From: Sphingobacteriales bacterium
GTDB taxonomy: Bacteria > Bacteroidota > Bacteroidia > Chitinophagales > Chitinophagaceae
Direction of reading: 5' to 3'
Assembly: GCA_024642285.1 (NCBI GenBank)
Contig: JAHEBJ010000012.1
Location: 1 to 56,182 of the forward strand
DNA length: 56,182 bases
Made by a program: the position numbers and the translations under genes. Positions 1 through 9,223 of the stretch are shown here, one piece after another; position 1 is the first letter of the stretch, and each line of letters starts with the position of its first letter. The notes beneath the pieces were generated by a model, which did not search any database, had not been told where the DNA came from, and was given only the letters and a program-made list of their open reading frames with translations.

Positions 1-646
1 CTGCATTGCCACTTGCATCATATTTTGCAGGCGGGTTGGTCATCAATTCAATCAATTCAACCTGGGTTGAACTCATACTGCTCAACAGGTTGTTCAAATC
101 AGCGCCAGATAAATAAGTGGGCTTATCATCAATCATCACCAGAACACCTGCCTTGCCTTGTAATGAAATACCTCCATTCTTATCAACCATTACGCCGGGC
201 GACCTTTCCAATACTTCCAGCACTGTAGTGCCTATATTAGTTACCGCAGCATCTACATTTAAAATTGTTTTTCCTTCTTTATGTTGCACAAATGGTTTTT
301 TTGAGCTCACACTGATTTCTTCCAGCGTTTTTTCAGCTGGTTTCAATGTAAGTTTAATTAAGTTCGTTGAAGGGTAATCAAATGTCTCAGTAATTTGTGT
401 TTTATATCCAGCCTGTGTAATGATCATATAGTATGAGCCGGCATCAATATTCTGAAAGACCGAATTACCTTTACTATCGGTAAGGGCTGCTTTTATCAAT
501 TTGTTCTGGCTGTACAGTTCCACCGTGGCCAGGTTGATTGGCTGGCTGGTTTCAGTGACAACGGTAACAGTAAAATCGTTTTGAAGCTGAGCCTGGCTAT
601 TAATAACACAGGTAATTAAAACGAAAAAAAATAATGTCTTTTTCAT
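1..646 (-). CDS. Outer membrane beta-barrel / TonB-receptor-like protein, N-terminal part (C-terminus beyond window)
   Basis: The reverse strand is open from an ATG at 646 to the window edge, giving 215 codons. The protein starts with a signal peptide (MKKTLFFFVLITCVINSQAQ), followed by a CarboxypepD_reg-like beta-sandwich at roughly residues 25-95 and a plug-like segment at about 100-215. That segment contains LEVLERSPGVMVDKNGGISL, LVMIDDKPTYLSG and the phrase TNPPAKYDASGNA, which is typical of Bacteroidota outer-membrane proteins of the OMP_b-brl_3 family. Such proteins sit in the outer membrane and are thought to act in TonB-linked uptake or surface functions; the substrate cannot be told from this part. 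The beta-barrel itself lies outside the window. Family is seen in the sequence; transport role is inferred. Confidence 0.85.
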   Translation of the reverse strand, partial: MKKTLFFFVLITCVINSQAQLQNDFTVTVVTETSQPINLATVELYSQNKLIKAALTDSKGNSVFQNIDAGSYYMIITQAGYKTQITETFDYPSTNLIKLTLKPAEKTLEEISVSSKKPFVQHKEGKTILNVDAAVTNIGTTVLEVLERSPGVMVDKNGGISLQGKAGVLVMIDDKPTYLSGADLNNLLSSMSSTQVELIELMTNPPAKYDASGNA

Positions 647-771
647 GCAGGTGCTAAAATAGGCCGACGCTCCATTTCCATCTATACCTTTTTGTTTAAC
701 GGTTGTTTTAACTGATGACTAAAAAGTATTCTGTCTTTTGACTTATAATATCCATCCGGAAAGGTTAAAAT

Positions 772-798
772 AAAAATGCCGGGTATATCCCGGCATTT
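772..798 (-). terminator. Rho-independent terminator of the DUF2911 gene
   Basis: Perfect 10-bp stem (AAATGCCGGG at 774-783 pairing with CCCGGCATTT at 789-798) around a 5-nt loop. On the minus strand it is followed by a T-rich run and lies 28 nt past the stop codon at 826. Confidence 0.85.
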
Positions 799-825
799 CA
801 CTATCAAAAAAAAGAAATCAAATTT

Positions 826-1656
826 TTACAAACCCGCTAAAAAGTCGCTGGCTATTTTTACATAGTCATCATTTTTTGCTTTTGCAGCAAGATCTTTGCA
901 GGTAGTTGCTGCAGTTTTACTGGCTGCTTTATCCCCTAATTTTTTATGAACACGGGCTTTAAGCATATACATCCAAAATGCTTCTTTGTTTGTTTCCAAT
1001 GCTTTGTTTACCCATGTGAGTGCCTGATTCAAATCTTTATCATTATCATAATAATAAGCTGCGGCTGCATAATAAGGTTTATTATCCTTATTCATTATTT
1101 TGTCGATCTCAGCCATCATTTTTTTATCAGTGCCAGTTGTAACATCAAAACTAACGTACGTATTTTCCCACATCAATCCTACTTTACAGCTATTACTAGT
1201 AAGATCGCTTATGCCTATAGTAAAATTTTCAATAGTAAATGATAAAGGCACTACATCGGCTTCCACCCTTGCTGCATCATTTTCCTGCTTATAATCTGAT
1301 GGTTGATTAACCGTTGCATCATTCGAGATTATAATGGTCCATTTTTTTTCACCTGGGATGGTTAGTAAACCATACTTACCAGCTTTTAAATCTTTTCCTC
1401 CAATATTTACATCATCACTAAAAGTAATGGTAGTGGCTGAATTAGCTCCGGTACGCCATACTTTATTAAACGGAACAAGGCCTCCCATAATTTTACGTCC
1501 TTTAATTCCAGGGCGGCTGTAGCTAAGTTCAATACTGCCCATTCCAAAATTTTGTTTTACAGTTGTTGTAGGTGAAGCCTGCGGACTATTCAGGTTTTGA
1601 GCATCGGCACTATTAAACAAAACAAAGGCAGTTGCTACCAGAAATATTTTTTTCAT
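826..1656 (-). CDS. DUF2911 domain-containing secreted protein
   Basis: 276 residues. The ATG at 1656 is chosen because it begins a clear signal peptide (MKKIFLVATAFVLFNSADAQ); the frame stays open for another 22 codons upstream, but those residues look like non-coding sequence. Residues about 30-170 match DUF2911: a GSIELSYSRPGIKGRKI start, WRTGANSAT, then GGKDLKAGKYGLLTIP. The last 100 residues are helical and TPR-like (YYYDNDKDLNQALTWVNKAL, then EAFWMYMLKARVHKKLGDKA). The family is common in Bacteroidota and has no established biochemical role; periplasmic location is inferred from the signal peptide. The gene is monocistronic, with its own terminator downstream. Confidence 0.88.
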   Translation of the reverse strand: MKKIFLVATAFVLFNSADAQNLNSPQASPTTTVKQNFGMGSIELSYSRPGIKGRKIMGGLVPFNKVWRTGANSATTITFSDDVNIGGKDLKAGKYGLLTIPGEKKWTIIISNDATVNQPSDYKQENDAARVEADVVPLSFTIENFTIGISDLTSNSCKVGLMWENTYVSFDVTTGTDKKMMAEIDKIMNKDNKPYYAAAAYYYDNDKDLNQALTWVNKALETNKEAFWMYMLKARVHKKLGDKAASKTAATTCKDLAAKAKNDDYVKIASDFLAGL

Positions 1657-1826
1657 ATTTTTTATGTTTTGAGTAAATATATCAAAAAGAAGGCAAAGAT
1701 TAAAATATGTTGTAATGCACATTGCTTAATATTTTTTTTCTATTGTGGAATTTTTAGCAATAATTATTCCTGTCAACAATCAGTTTGGGATGTTTGTCTT
1801 TTATAAAAAAGGTTTTTTTCAAATTG

Positions 1827-1834
1827 TATATTTG
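1827..1834 (+). promoter_or_regulatory. Putative -7 promoter box (TATATTTG) of the TPR gene
   Basis: TATATTTG matches the Bacteroidota -7 consensus TAnnTTTG and lies 22 nt before the ATG at 1857. No convincing TTTG is found about 19 nt upstream, so only the -7 half is supported. Confidence 0.5.
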
Positions 1835-1856
1835 TGACCTTATAAACATAAACTTC

Positions 1857-2672
1857 ATGATCAGATACTTTTTTTTATTTTTTTGCTCCTGCTATTTGCT
1901 CTCTCCTGCACTGCAAGCTCAAAAGGCCGAAGATTATTATAACCAGGGCATCAACCGAATTCAGACCAAAGATTACAATGGAGCTATTGCCGAATTCGAC
2001 AAAGCAATACAGGTGAATCCAAAATATACAAATGCTTATATAAACCGCGGCACTCTACGTTACATGTTAAAAGATATGGTACATGCAATTGCTGATTTCA
2101 GCAAGGCTATTGAACTTGATCCTAAAAACGAAAATGCTTTTCTGAACAGAGGTATGGCAAAAAAATCGATCCAGGATTATGAAGCAGCTATTTATGACTA
2201 TAGTCGTGCATTAGCAATAGATTCAAATTTTGCCAAAGCATACGAAAACAGGGGAATTGCCCGGTTCATCACTAATGATACACTTGGTGCAATATCGGAT
2301 TTCACAAGGGCTTTGTCACTTACTCCGCAAAACTATATGCTTTATTATAACCTGGCGCTGGCATATAAATCTATTGGTGATTATACAAATGCGTTGGAGA
2401 ATTATATCTGGGTGATACGTTTTAATCCGGGATATACCCAAGCATGGTTTAACCGCGGACTTGTAAAATTTTATTTGAAAGATTATACCGGAGCTATTGA
2501 AGACTATGGCAAAGCACTTGAGTTGAACCCGGCGTTAATAGACGCAGTATTTAACCGGGGAATGGCTAAGATAGCAGCAGGAGATAAGGCTGGTGGCTGC
2601 GTTGATCTAAACACCGCAATGCGTTCAAATTATCCAATGGCTGCGCAGGCTATCGAATCAAATTGTAAGTAG
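1857..2672 (+). CDS. Secreted tetratricopeptide repeat protein
   Basis: 271 residues. The start at 1857 gives a signal peptide (MIRYFFLFFCSCYLLSPALQAQ) and sits 22 nt after a good -7 box; an in-frame start 24 codons upstream would bury the signal peptide. The rest is about seven tandem 34-residue TPR units with the usual pattern (GAIAEFDKAIQVNPKYTNAY, AIADFSKAIELDPKNENAFL, GAIEDYGKALELNPALIDAV). The last unit ends in the CVDLNTA...IESNCK form often seen at the end of Bacteroidota TPR proteins. TPR arrays bind protein partners, so this is probably a periplasmic scaffold. No enzymatic domain is present and the partner is unknown. Confidence 0.9.
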   Translation: MIRYFFLFFCSCYLLSPALQAQKAEDYYNQGINRIQTKDYNGAIAEFDKAIQVNPKYTNAYINRGTLRYMLKDMVHAIADFSKAIELDPKNENAFLNRGMAKKSIQDYEAAIYDYSRALAIDSNFAKAYENRGIARFITNDTLGAISDFTRALSLTPQNYMLYYNLALAYKSIGDYTNALENYIWVIRFNPGYTQAWFNRGLVKFYLKDYTGAIEDYGKALELNPALIDAVFNRGMAKIAAGDKAGGCVDLNTAMRSNYPMAAQAIESNCK

Positions 2673-2734
2673 TTATTGAATTTTGTCGGTTATATTTGAA
2701 TAATTTTTTTGCTAAAAAACTAAACTGCACAATT

Positions 2735-3445
2735 ATGAAATATGTTTACCTGATAAGTATAAGTATTTGTTTTTTGTTTTCAAGTTGTATCGATATTCTG
2801 GAAGAATTGATATTAAACAAAGATGGCAGCGGACAATATACCTACACTATCGACCTGAGTGCGGCGCTCAAAAATGAAACGATAAAAGGGTTAGTCAGTG
2901 CAGGATCACCTGACGAAAATCCGTTTAAAGATGTTGATACAACTTTTTATGGAAAAGATCTTTCCACCGTCGATAAAGGTGATAAAGCGGCTATATGGGA
3001 TAAGGTAGTTACCAAAGTTGCAGTTAGTGAAAAAGAGGAGAAATATATTATCTCTATGAAGTTTCCGTTTGCCAACCTTAGTGAAGTTGGCTACGTACTA
3101 AAGCATATGGACAAAGCTATGGGAGGTACACCGCTTAGTAAAAAAACCGACTCACCAGGTATGACAAATGATTTTGGAGAAATTACTTATAGCCTGAACG
3201 GAAAAACCTTAACCCGTAAAACTTCGGGATTGACGGCGCCGCCACAAAGCGAAGAAGATCTTTCGATGGCCAGCATGTTGTTTGCTGATGCAAAATACAC
3301 GGTGATTTATCAACTGCCGGGAAAGATCAGGAAAACAAATATTCATGAAGCATCGGTTTCGGGCAAAACAGTAAATACATCTATGTTGTTTAGCGAGTTG
3401 ATGAAAGGTAAAATTTCTTTGGATGGAACCATTCGGTTTAAGTAA
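2735..3445 (+). CDS. Conserved lipoprotein of unknown function
   Basis: 236 residues. The ATG at 2735 is chosen because it directly begins a lipoprotein signal (MKYVYLISISICFLFSSC), with the acceptor cysteine in an FSSC lipobox; upstream in-frame residues do not fit. The mature part begins IDILEELILNKDGSGQYTYTI, resembling small Bacteroidota lipoproteins that carry an N-terminal beta-hairpin, and has no other motif I recognise. It follows the TPR gene on the same strand with a 62-nt gap and may be cotranscribed with it. It ends 20 nt from the convergent cbpM gene. Location (membrane-anchored, periplasm-facing) is inferred. Confidence 0.78.
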   Translation: MKYVYLISISICFLFSSCIDILEELILNKDGSGQYTYTIDLSAALKNETIKGLVSAGSPDENPFKDVDTTFYGKDLSTVDKGDKAAIWDKVVTKVAVSEKEEKYIISMKFPFANLSEVGYVLKHMDKAMGGTPLSKKTDSPGMTNDFGEITYSLNGKTLTRKTSGLTAPPQSEEDLSMASMLFADAKYTVIYQLPGKIRKTNIHEASVSGKTVNTSMLFSELMKGKISLDGTIRFK

Positions 3446-3465
3446 AACCATAACTTTTTATTATT

Positions 3466-3768
3466 CTACTCCTCATTTTCTTCATAGATCTGTAGCCTGT
3501 CATTCAATTTTATGATTTCCTGCTGCATTGCATTCATGCGATTCAATAAATAAGTGATGGTTTCAATTCCTTCCATATTAATATCCATATCATAGTAAAG
3601 ACGTGCCATTTTTTCGAGTTCGGGTAGCTGGTCACGGTGCACACAGATTGCTTCTTTTGTTTGTATTATTTCAATTAAGCCGGATTGCTGCAGCGATCGT
3701 ACAAAGGAAATGTCAATTTGATGATGCGTACAAAATTCATTTACCAATATCATTTCATCTGTTTGCAT
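3466..3768 (-). CDS. cbpM: Chaperone modulator CbpM-like
   Basis: 100 residues, MerR-like helix-turn-helix at about residues 8-65 (ILVNEFCTHHQIDISFVRSL ... LARLYYDMDINMEGIETI-like pattern) and a C-terminal coiled coil (residues 70-97). It begins 6 nt after the stop of the J-domain gene, in the same order as cbpA-cbpM in other bacteria. In characterised systems CbpM binds the J domain of CbpA and inhibits its action with DnaK; the same role is inferred here. The family resemblance alone could also suggest a small MerR-type regulator, but the gene pair makes the chaperone modulator the better call. Confidence 0.8.
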   Translation of the reverse strand: MQTDEMILVNEFCTHHQIDISFVRSLQQSGLIEIIQTKEAICVHRDQLPELEKMARLYYDMDINMEGIETITYLLNRMNAMQQEIIKLNDRLQIYEENEE

Positions 3769-3774
3769 AATAGA

Positions 3775-4653
3775 TCATTTTAAATTTTTCAATTCGGTAA
3801 ACAATGCTTTTTCTTTTTCGGTAAGTTTTTCGGGCAATTGTACCTGGTAGGTAATGTACAGGTCGCCATGCTCTCCTTCCTTTTTATAAACCGGAAATCC
3901 TTTTCCCTTCAGCCGTATTTTAATACCTGCCTGCGTTTCGGGTTTAACGGTAAGTTTTACTTTGCCACTGAGTGTATCTATGGTTTTTTCGCCACCTAAC
4001 AGAGCGGTGTACAGATCAATGTTTGCAGTCATGTAGAGGTCATTACCTAACCGCTTGAAAACTGGGTGAGGCATAATATTGAAGGTGATATACAGGTCGC
4101 CATTGGGCCCGCCGTTTACACCGGGTGCGCCATAACCTTTTAGTTTGATCACCTGCCCGTTCTCTACACCTGCCGGTATGGTTATGCGGATATTTTTTCC
4201 ATTAACCGTTAACACCTGCTGGTGGGTTGTCATGGCGCCTTCCAGGCTCAGTTTTAGTTCGGCCTGGTAATCCTGTCCCCGGAATTTAGCTTGCTGCCGG
4301 CCGCCGCCCTGGCCAAACATGCTTTCGAAAAAACTGGAAAAATCATGTTCTTCAAAACCGGAAAAATCCTGTGCACCGGTTTGTTGCCTGCGGCCACCCG
4401 AACGACGCTGCTGCTCAAAATGCTCGGCGTGTTGCCAGTCCTTTCCATACTGATCGTATTTTTTTCTTTTTTCAGGATCACTTAATACTTCATTGGCTTC
4501 ATTTACCTGCTGAAATTTTTTGTGGGCTTCTTTGTCATTTGGATTCAGGTCGGGATGTAATTTGCGGGCCAGCTTCCGGTACGCTTTTTTAATGTCGTCG
4601 GCTCCTGCGTTTTTATCAATGCCTAAAATTTTATAGTAATCGATGTAGTCCAT
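3775..4653 (-). CDS. cbpA: DnaJ-class co-chaperone (CbpA type)
   Basis: 292 residues. J domain at residues 4-70 with the HPD motif at 33-35, then a Gly/Phe/Arg-rich linker (about 75-125), and two C-terminal substrate-binding beta domains (about 128-285; [12 protein letters not shown] and [20 protein letters not shown]). The CxxCxGxG zinc region of true DnaJ is absent, which marks a CbpA-type protein. It would stimulate the DnaK ATPase and deliver substrates in the cytoplasm. It is the first gene of a two-gene operon with the CbpM-like modulator. A -7 box (TACCTTTG on the minus strand, 4678-4685) lies 24 nt before the ATG. Confidence 0.93.
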   Translation of the reverse strand: MDYIDYYKILGIDKNAGADDIKKAYRKLARKLHPDLNPNDKEAHKKFQQVNEANEVLSDPEKRKKYDQYGKDWQHAEHFEQQRRSGGRRQQTGAQDFSGFEEHDFSSFFESMFGQGGGRQQAKFRGQDYQAELKLSLEGAMTTHQQVLTVNGKNIRITIPAGVENGQVIKLKGYGAPGVNGGPNGDLYITFNIMPHPVFKRLGNDLYMTANIDLYTALLGGEKTIDTLSGKVKLTVKPETQAGIKIRLKGKGFPVYKKEGEHGDLYITYQVQLPEKLTEKEKALFTELKNLK

Positions 4654-4677
4654 GTACGTATTTTTTAATAGCCGTTA

Positions 4678-4685
4678 CAAAGGTA
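4678..4685 (-). promoter_or_regulatory. Putative -7 promoter box of the cbpA operon
   Basis: TACCTTTG on the minus strand, matching TAnnTTTG, 24 nt before the cbpA start codon. The -33 position reads TTTT, a weak match at best. Confidence 0.5.
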
Positions 4686-4733
4686 CAGCGGTTAAAATTT
4701 AAAGAAAATCCTTCACAGCAAAGGCAACATATT

Positions 4734-5591
4734 TTACTGCACCCGCTGTGTCGGGTTAACCGGTAACCCGGTAACTGCTTCCTGCAAGGGTATTGAATCT
4801 TTAATGGTAACCCAGGTGTCAGGCAGGCCTACAATTTTAACCAGTTCATAAAATATGCGGGCATTTACCGGGTGCAGGCGTATACAGCCATGCGATGCAG
4901 GTGTACCCAATTTTTTAAAATTACCGGGCGTTGTACCATGGATAGCATAACCACCCAGTACAAAAACCACATATGGCATATTACCAAGCCCCATATAGTT
5001 ACCTCCCGGGAATTTTTTGGATGTGTACCTGGTAAAAAGTGGCCCCGACGGTCGCACACTCATATTTGGCGTCTCCCGTTTTCTTACTCCCGTAGAAACC
5101 GGAAAGCTGTCGATAAGCATACCATCCAAATACAGGTATAGGGTTTGTGTAGATTTAATGATTTCGGCATACAGCAAGCAGTCTTTTTCACGACAGATAC
5201 CGCTGTCTTTGGCCAGTTTGCGGGCCAGGAAAGAATCCAGTATCAGTACATTTTCCCGGATACTGGCCATGTCTTCTGGTAAATACTGGTCAGATTTTTT
5301 CCAGATTCTGAACAGAGAATCCACATTTTCCAACAGGGAAAGTTCCCGGTGCCAAAGTGTATCTATATGCGCCAACAGACTCTCTACCGGGTCCTGCCCG
5401 GGAGTAAAAATTGTACTGTCGAAAATATTAATTGCATCTGCAGTTGAGTCATAGCTCACGGCTTTTATGGAGTCTTTAAAACTCCGATAGGTAAAATTTT
5501 CAGGCATTTTTTTTCGGGCCCGTTTATTACACGCCGGCAAAACAACTATTAACCCCGCAACCATTAAAACTAAAATTGAATTTATCTTCAT
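4734..5591 (-). CDS. L,D-transpeptidase (YkuD domain) lipoprotein
   Basis: 285 residues from the ATG at 5591. The frame continues open for 89 codons upstream, but this start directly begins a lipoprotein signal (MKINSILVLMVAGLIVVLPAC, acceptor Cys21). The C-terminal YkuD domain (about 143-265) has the catalytic signature IHGTT...SHGCIRL, with His218, Ser233, His234, Gly235 and Cys236. These enzymes make 3-3 crosslinks in peptidoglycan or attach proteins to it, using Cys as nucleophile. Residues 30-140 are helical and may position the enzyme away from the membrane. All catalytic residues are present. Neighbours on the same strand are an unrelated cargo gene upstream and the chaperone pair downstream. 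Confidence 0.9.
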   Translation of the reverse strand: MKINSILVLMVAGLIVVLPACNKRARKKMPENFTYRSFKDSIKAVSYDSTADAINIFDSTIFTPGQDPVESLLAHIDTLWHRELSLLENVDSLFRIWKKSDQYLPEDMASIRENVLILDSFLARKLAKDSGICREKDCLLYAEIIKSTQTLYLYLDGMLIDSFPVSTGVRKRETPNMSVRPSGPLFTRYTSKKFPGGNYMGLGNMPYVVFVLGGYAIHGTTPGNFKKLGTPASHGCIRLHPVNARIFYELVKIVGLPDTWVTIKDSIPLQEAVTGLPVNPTQRVQ

Positions 5592-5869
5592 GCCTCTGCA
5601 TAGTAATTGTTTCAATATCAATAGTACAAATTTCTTAATAAGGAGGGGCCAACCAAAATCGGTTTTTGCTATGATAGTAATCAGTTTTGAACTGATTTGA
5701 AATATAAAAAACCTGGTAATCACATATTGCCGGATTTTTTTCACATTTTCCCTACCGTTCCTAAAATAACTGAAACAGGCAAAATGAAGAGGAAACATTT
5801 TTTTTGGTTCATGAAAGATTAAAAAACTTAGTTGTTGTGGGTAGGCGAATAAACACAAAGCTGATACAA

Positions 5870-7342
5870 TTACTTCAGTAAAACTGTTGTACCCTTTTCG
5901 AAATAAACTGTACCGTTTCTTTTAATAGCCTTTACAACCCATACCACTGTTTGCATACCTAACAATTTCCCTTTAAAAGAGCCATTCCAGCCATCACGGT
6001 CATTATTTGTTGCAAATAAAACCTGCCCATAGCGATTGTAAATCGTAAAAGAAAGTACTTTATCGGGGCCGGTAGCAAAGGGGCGGAGTTTATCATTTAA
6101 ACCATCATTCCCGGGTGTGAATGCGCCGGGTACAAATATTTGCGAAACGGTGCATGGCCTTATAATAGTTACACTGTCGGTGGCAGTACATTTTCCATCT
6201 TCATTACTTGCCGTTAAATAATATGTAGTTGTTACCGACGGGTTTGCCTTTGTGTAAGAAATTTCGGGATTACCTATATCGGTAGCGGGCGACCATCGGT
6301 AGGTAATACCAGATACAGGCGGGGAGCCAATCTGAAGTGAATCGTTAAAGCAGGACGATTTGTCGGAGCCTGCTTCGGCCCCAACACTTAATGAGTCGAC
6401 TAGTTTTACAAACAGTGTATCAACACAGCCATAGCCAAAATAGGGTCTCAATTCAAGCGCTAACAGGCTGCCCGAAGCAGGTGCAGGATCAATTGTGAGT
6501 ACACGGTTATTACCAAGTTGTTGTGTAAACGATGAGTTATACCAGGTATAAGTGCTGTAACCGAATGGAGCTGTTAATTTTATTGCAGAACTGTTTTTGC
6601 AAAACACCGATCCGTTTACTGCACCAAAGCATTCAGCATTAATATCTACATAAGCATATCCAAAATGCACATCAAAGGCGCAACCCGTTACATAAAAGGA
6701 AATGCTAAAAGTCTTGCCAGCTTGCCCATTCAAATTAATAGAAGATGAGCTCCAGTTTTTGCACCATACGCCGGGTGTATTATCCGATAAATAAAATCCG
6801 GGAATTCCACCATTGATGATAAAGGTAAACGAAGAACAATCATACATTTTATTATCAGAAACATTAAAAACCTCAACCGCAAACCTGGGTTGTGCCTCTG
6901 GGATATGCCCTGGATCTTGTAAAACAAGGGCGTAATTGTAAATCAAATTGAAGGTATCCCGGTTGGCAGGTATCGTAAATGTATAAGATATCTTCGCCGC
7001 ATCACCCCCGCCAACATTTTTTCCCAAAAGAGCAGAATAGCCACTTCCATTTGGACAGTTCTTAGGAAATCCCCCGTAATAGTCATTACCCTCGCCTGGC
7101 CAATTCGCAAGAATCTCATGGTAGGATGGGTTTGCAGGAACAGATGGTCCCCAGTTAATCGGTGAATGCGTTCTAAAAGTGCTTTTATAACAAAGCCATC
7201 CCGAAAAATCTCCTTGTTCAAAATCAATATTGGTTGGGCATTGAGAACAAGCATTATTGGCGATAACCCCAGCACTGAAAATAAGCAGCGTATAAAACTT
7301 AAGCCATGTTGCCCTAAAAAAATGGTTGGATTGCTGTTTCAT
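5870..7342 (-). CDS. T9SS type B cargo protein (gliding motility-associated C-terminal domain)
   Basis: 490 residues with an N-terminal signal peptide (residues 1 to about 33, ending near NACSQ). Residues 35-260 form an MAM/jelly-roll-like region starting NIDFEQGDFSGWLCY, a phrase common in Bacteroidota surface proteins. A PKD/Ig-like segment follows (about 330-395; ITYRWSPATDIG). The last 90 residues are the type B sorting domain: IFVPGAFTPGNDGLNDKLRP, FTIYNRYGQVLF, GWNGSFKGK and a basic-hydrophobic end. This domain directs export through the type IX secretion system and attachment at the surface. The actual ligand is unknown. The gene is alone on its strand segment; no promoter box was found immediately upstream. 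Confidence 0.87.
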   Translation of the reverse strand: MKQQSNHFFRATWLKFYTLLIFSAGVIANNACSQCPTNIDFEQGDFSGWLCYKSTFRTHSPINWGPSVPANPSYHEILANWPGEGNDYYGGFPKNCPNGSGYSALLGKNVGGGDAAKISYTFTIPANRDTFNLIYNYALVLQDPGHIPEAQPRFAVEVFNVSDNKMYDCSSFTFIINGGIPGFYLSDNTPGVWCKNWSSSSINLNGQAGKTFSISFYVTGCAFDVHFGYAYVDINAECFGAVNGSVFCKNSSAIKLTAPFGYSTYTWYNSSFTQQLGNNRVLTIDPAPASGSLLALELRPYFGYGCVDTLFVKLVDSLSVGAEAGSDKSSCFNDSLQIGSPPVSGITYRWSPATDIGNPEISYTKANPSVTTTYYLTASNEDGKCTATDSVTIIRPCTVSQIFVPGAFTPGNDGLNDKLRPFATGPDKVLSFTIYNRYGQVLFATNNDRDGWNGSFKGKLLGMQTVVWVVKAIKRNGTVYFEKGTTVLLK

Positions 7343-7599
7343 TAAAATGGTACTGCTTATTAAAATACAATAAATGCCTAGTAAATATATGAAAATATTT
7401 GTGCTTTTCGCCCCGTAGCCGGATCATTAGAGAACAGATCCCTTGCTGGCTGCAGGTTTTATTACCGCGCTGTCTTTAGCTTAAAAAAAATACTGCCATC
7501 GTTGAAACTCCTCCACGGTTAGTGTCTCGAGCCACAGTTTAAAAAATTTCTGCTGGCGTTCCAGAAATAATCGGTACAAACTAAATGACAACTCAGTTG

Positions 7600-8967
7600 T
7601 TATCCTTCCTTCGCAAAAAATTTATGGAAATAAGGTATGGTTTCAATGCCTTTATAAAAATTAGCTAAATCAAATTTTTCATTAGGGCTGTGCAGGTTAT
7701 CACTGTCTAATCCAAAACCCATCAATACCACTTTACAGTCTAGTTCTTTTTCGAATAAAGAACAGATAGGTATGCTGCCTCCGCCACGAACAGGAATCGG
7801 TGTTTTGCCAAAAGTTGTTTCCATGGCTTTAGCTGCAGCTTTGTAGGCTGCGCTGTCAATCGGAGTAAGGTAGGGCTCGCCGCCATGATGTAACGTTGCT
7901 TTCACTGTTACATAAGCTGGTGCAATTTTTTCTATGTGCTTAATAAGTAAATCGGTAATTTTTTCGCTGCCCTGGTTGGGTACCAGCCTTGCCGAAATTT
8001 TTGCAAATGCTTTGGATGGCAAAACGGTTTTGGCGCCTTCGCCGGTATAGCCTCCCCAGATGCCGTTAAGTTCAAGCGTTGGCCTGATGCCTGTTCTTTC
8101 GTTTGTTGAAAATCCTTTCTCTCCCCATAATTCCTTTACACCTAAATCATCTTTGTATTCCTTTTCGTCGAATGGCGCTTTGGCCATCAAAGCCCTTTCA
8201 TCGTCAGAAGATTCCAATACATCATCATAAAAACCGGGGATAGTGATATGGTTGTTCTCATCATGCAAAGACGCGATCATTTTTGCCAGAATCGTAATTG
8301 GATTGGCAACTGCTCCGCCGTACACACCACTGTGCAGGTCACGGTTTGGTCCGGTTACTTCCACTTCAATATAACTTAAACCACGCAGGCCAATATCCAG
8401 ACTGGGAGTATCCAGACTTATCATAGCACTATCGCTGATAAGTACACAATCGGCTGCTAATAATTCTTTATTTGCTTTCACAAATTTGGACAGGTTGGGG
8501 GAGCCAACTTCTTCTTCGCCTTCAATACAAAACTTAATATTGTTTTCGAGTGTATTGGTTTTTATTAAAGTTTCCAGCGCTTTTACATGCATGTAAAACT
8601 GGCCCTTATCATCACAGCTGCCACGGGCAAAAATTTTACCATCTATAATTACGGGTTCAAATGGTCCGCTTTTCCAAAGCTCTAAAGGTTCGGCGGGTTG
8701 TACATCATAATGTCCGTAAACCAATACGGTTGGTTTGTTGGGATCAACCATTTTTTCAGCATACACAACAGGGTGACCGGCTGTTGCATGAATTTCGGCT
8801 TTATCAACTCCTGCTTCTAACAGGCGTTGCTTCACTGCTTCGGCACAGGCTGCCATATCAGGTTTGTGTTCGCTTTTTGCACTCACACTGGGAATGCGTA
8901 AAAGCGCTAACAATTCTTCTAAAAACCGATCTTTATTCTTCAGCTGGTAATCTTTCCAAACGTCCAT
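7600..8967 (-). CDS. M20 family dipeptidase
   Basis: 455 residues, the usual length for the CNDP/PepV-like M20 branch. Metal and catalytic motifs are all visible: VYGHYDVQPAE (His and Asp), GSCDDKGQ (bridging Asp), EGEEEVGSPN (general base Glu plus ligand Glu), SDSA, and DNLHSPNE near the C-terminus (last His ligand). A lid/dimerisation insert runs at about residues 205-370. The enzyme hydrolyses dipeptides using two zinc ions; with no signal peptide it is probably cytoplasmic. It appears monocistronic. Substrate range cannot be read from the sequence. Confidence 0.92.
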   Translation of the reverse strand: MDVWKDYQLKNKDRFLEELLALLRIPSVSAKSEHKPDMAACAEAVKQRLLEAGVDKAEIHATAGHPVVYAEKMVDPNKPTVLVYGHYDVQPAEPLELWKSGPFEPVIIDGKIFARGSCDDKGQFYMHVKALETLIKTNTLENNIKFCIEGEEEVGSPNLSKFVKANKELLAADCVLISDSAMISLDTPSLDIGLRGLSYIEVEVTGPNRDLHSGVYGGAVANPITILAKMIASLHDENNHITIPGFYDDVLESSDDERALMAKAPFDEKEYKDDLGVKELWGEKGFSTNERTGIRPTLELNGIWGGYTGEGAKTVLPSKAFAKISARLVPNQGSEKITDLLIKHIEKIAPAYVTVKATLHHGGEPYLTPIDSAAYKAAAKAMETTFGKTPIPVRGGGSIPICSLFEKELDCKVVLMGFGLDSDNLHSPNEKFDLANFYKGIETIPYFHKFFAKEG

Positions 8968-9086
8968 GTTACTAGTTATATTAAAAATTATAAATTTTGA
9001 TTTAAGGACAACGAAAGTAAGTTTTTTTTGCCTCTTAAAAGAGTATGTTAAAAAAGATTAAAAATTGCAAAATCTGTGGATTTTGG

Positions 9087-9118
9087 TTTGTTGGTTAGTA
9101 CCTATGCCTATATATTTG
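9087..9118 (+). promoter_or_regulatory. Orphan Bacteroidota-type promoter (TTTG-N20-TATATTTG)
   Basis: TTTG at 9087-9090 and TATATTTG at 9111-9118 with a 20-nt spacer form a near-consensus promoter. It points into non-coding sequence and runs antisense to both flanking genes. Confidence 0.45.
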
Positions 9119-9223
9119 CGGCAGATTGTTTGTCAATTTATCAGCCTTTGTTTTAGTTGGATCGCACTTGGTTCTGTCTAATACAAAGGCTGAGTCGATT
9201 TTAATAGATTCTAACGCGGAACC

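Noticed and set aside
1-377. Plus-strand reading frames at the left edge
   Set aside because: They lie opposite a clear outer-membrane protein frame that runs off the window on the minus strand.
5592-5858. 89-codon N-terminal extension of the L,D-transpeptidase
   Set aside because: It would bury a complete lipoprotein signal peptide and has a composition unlike a protein start.
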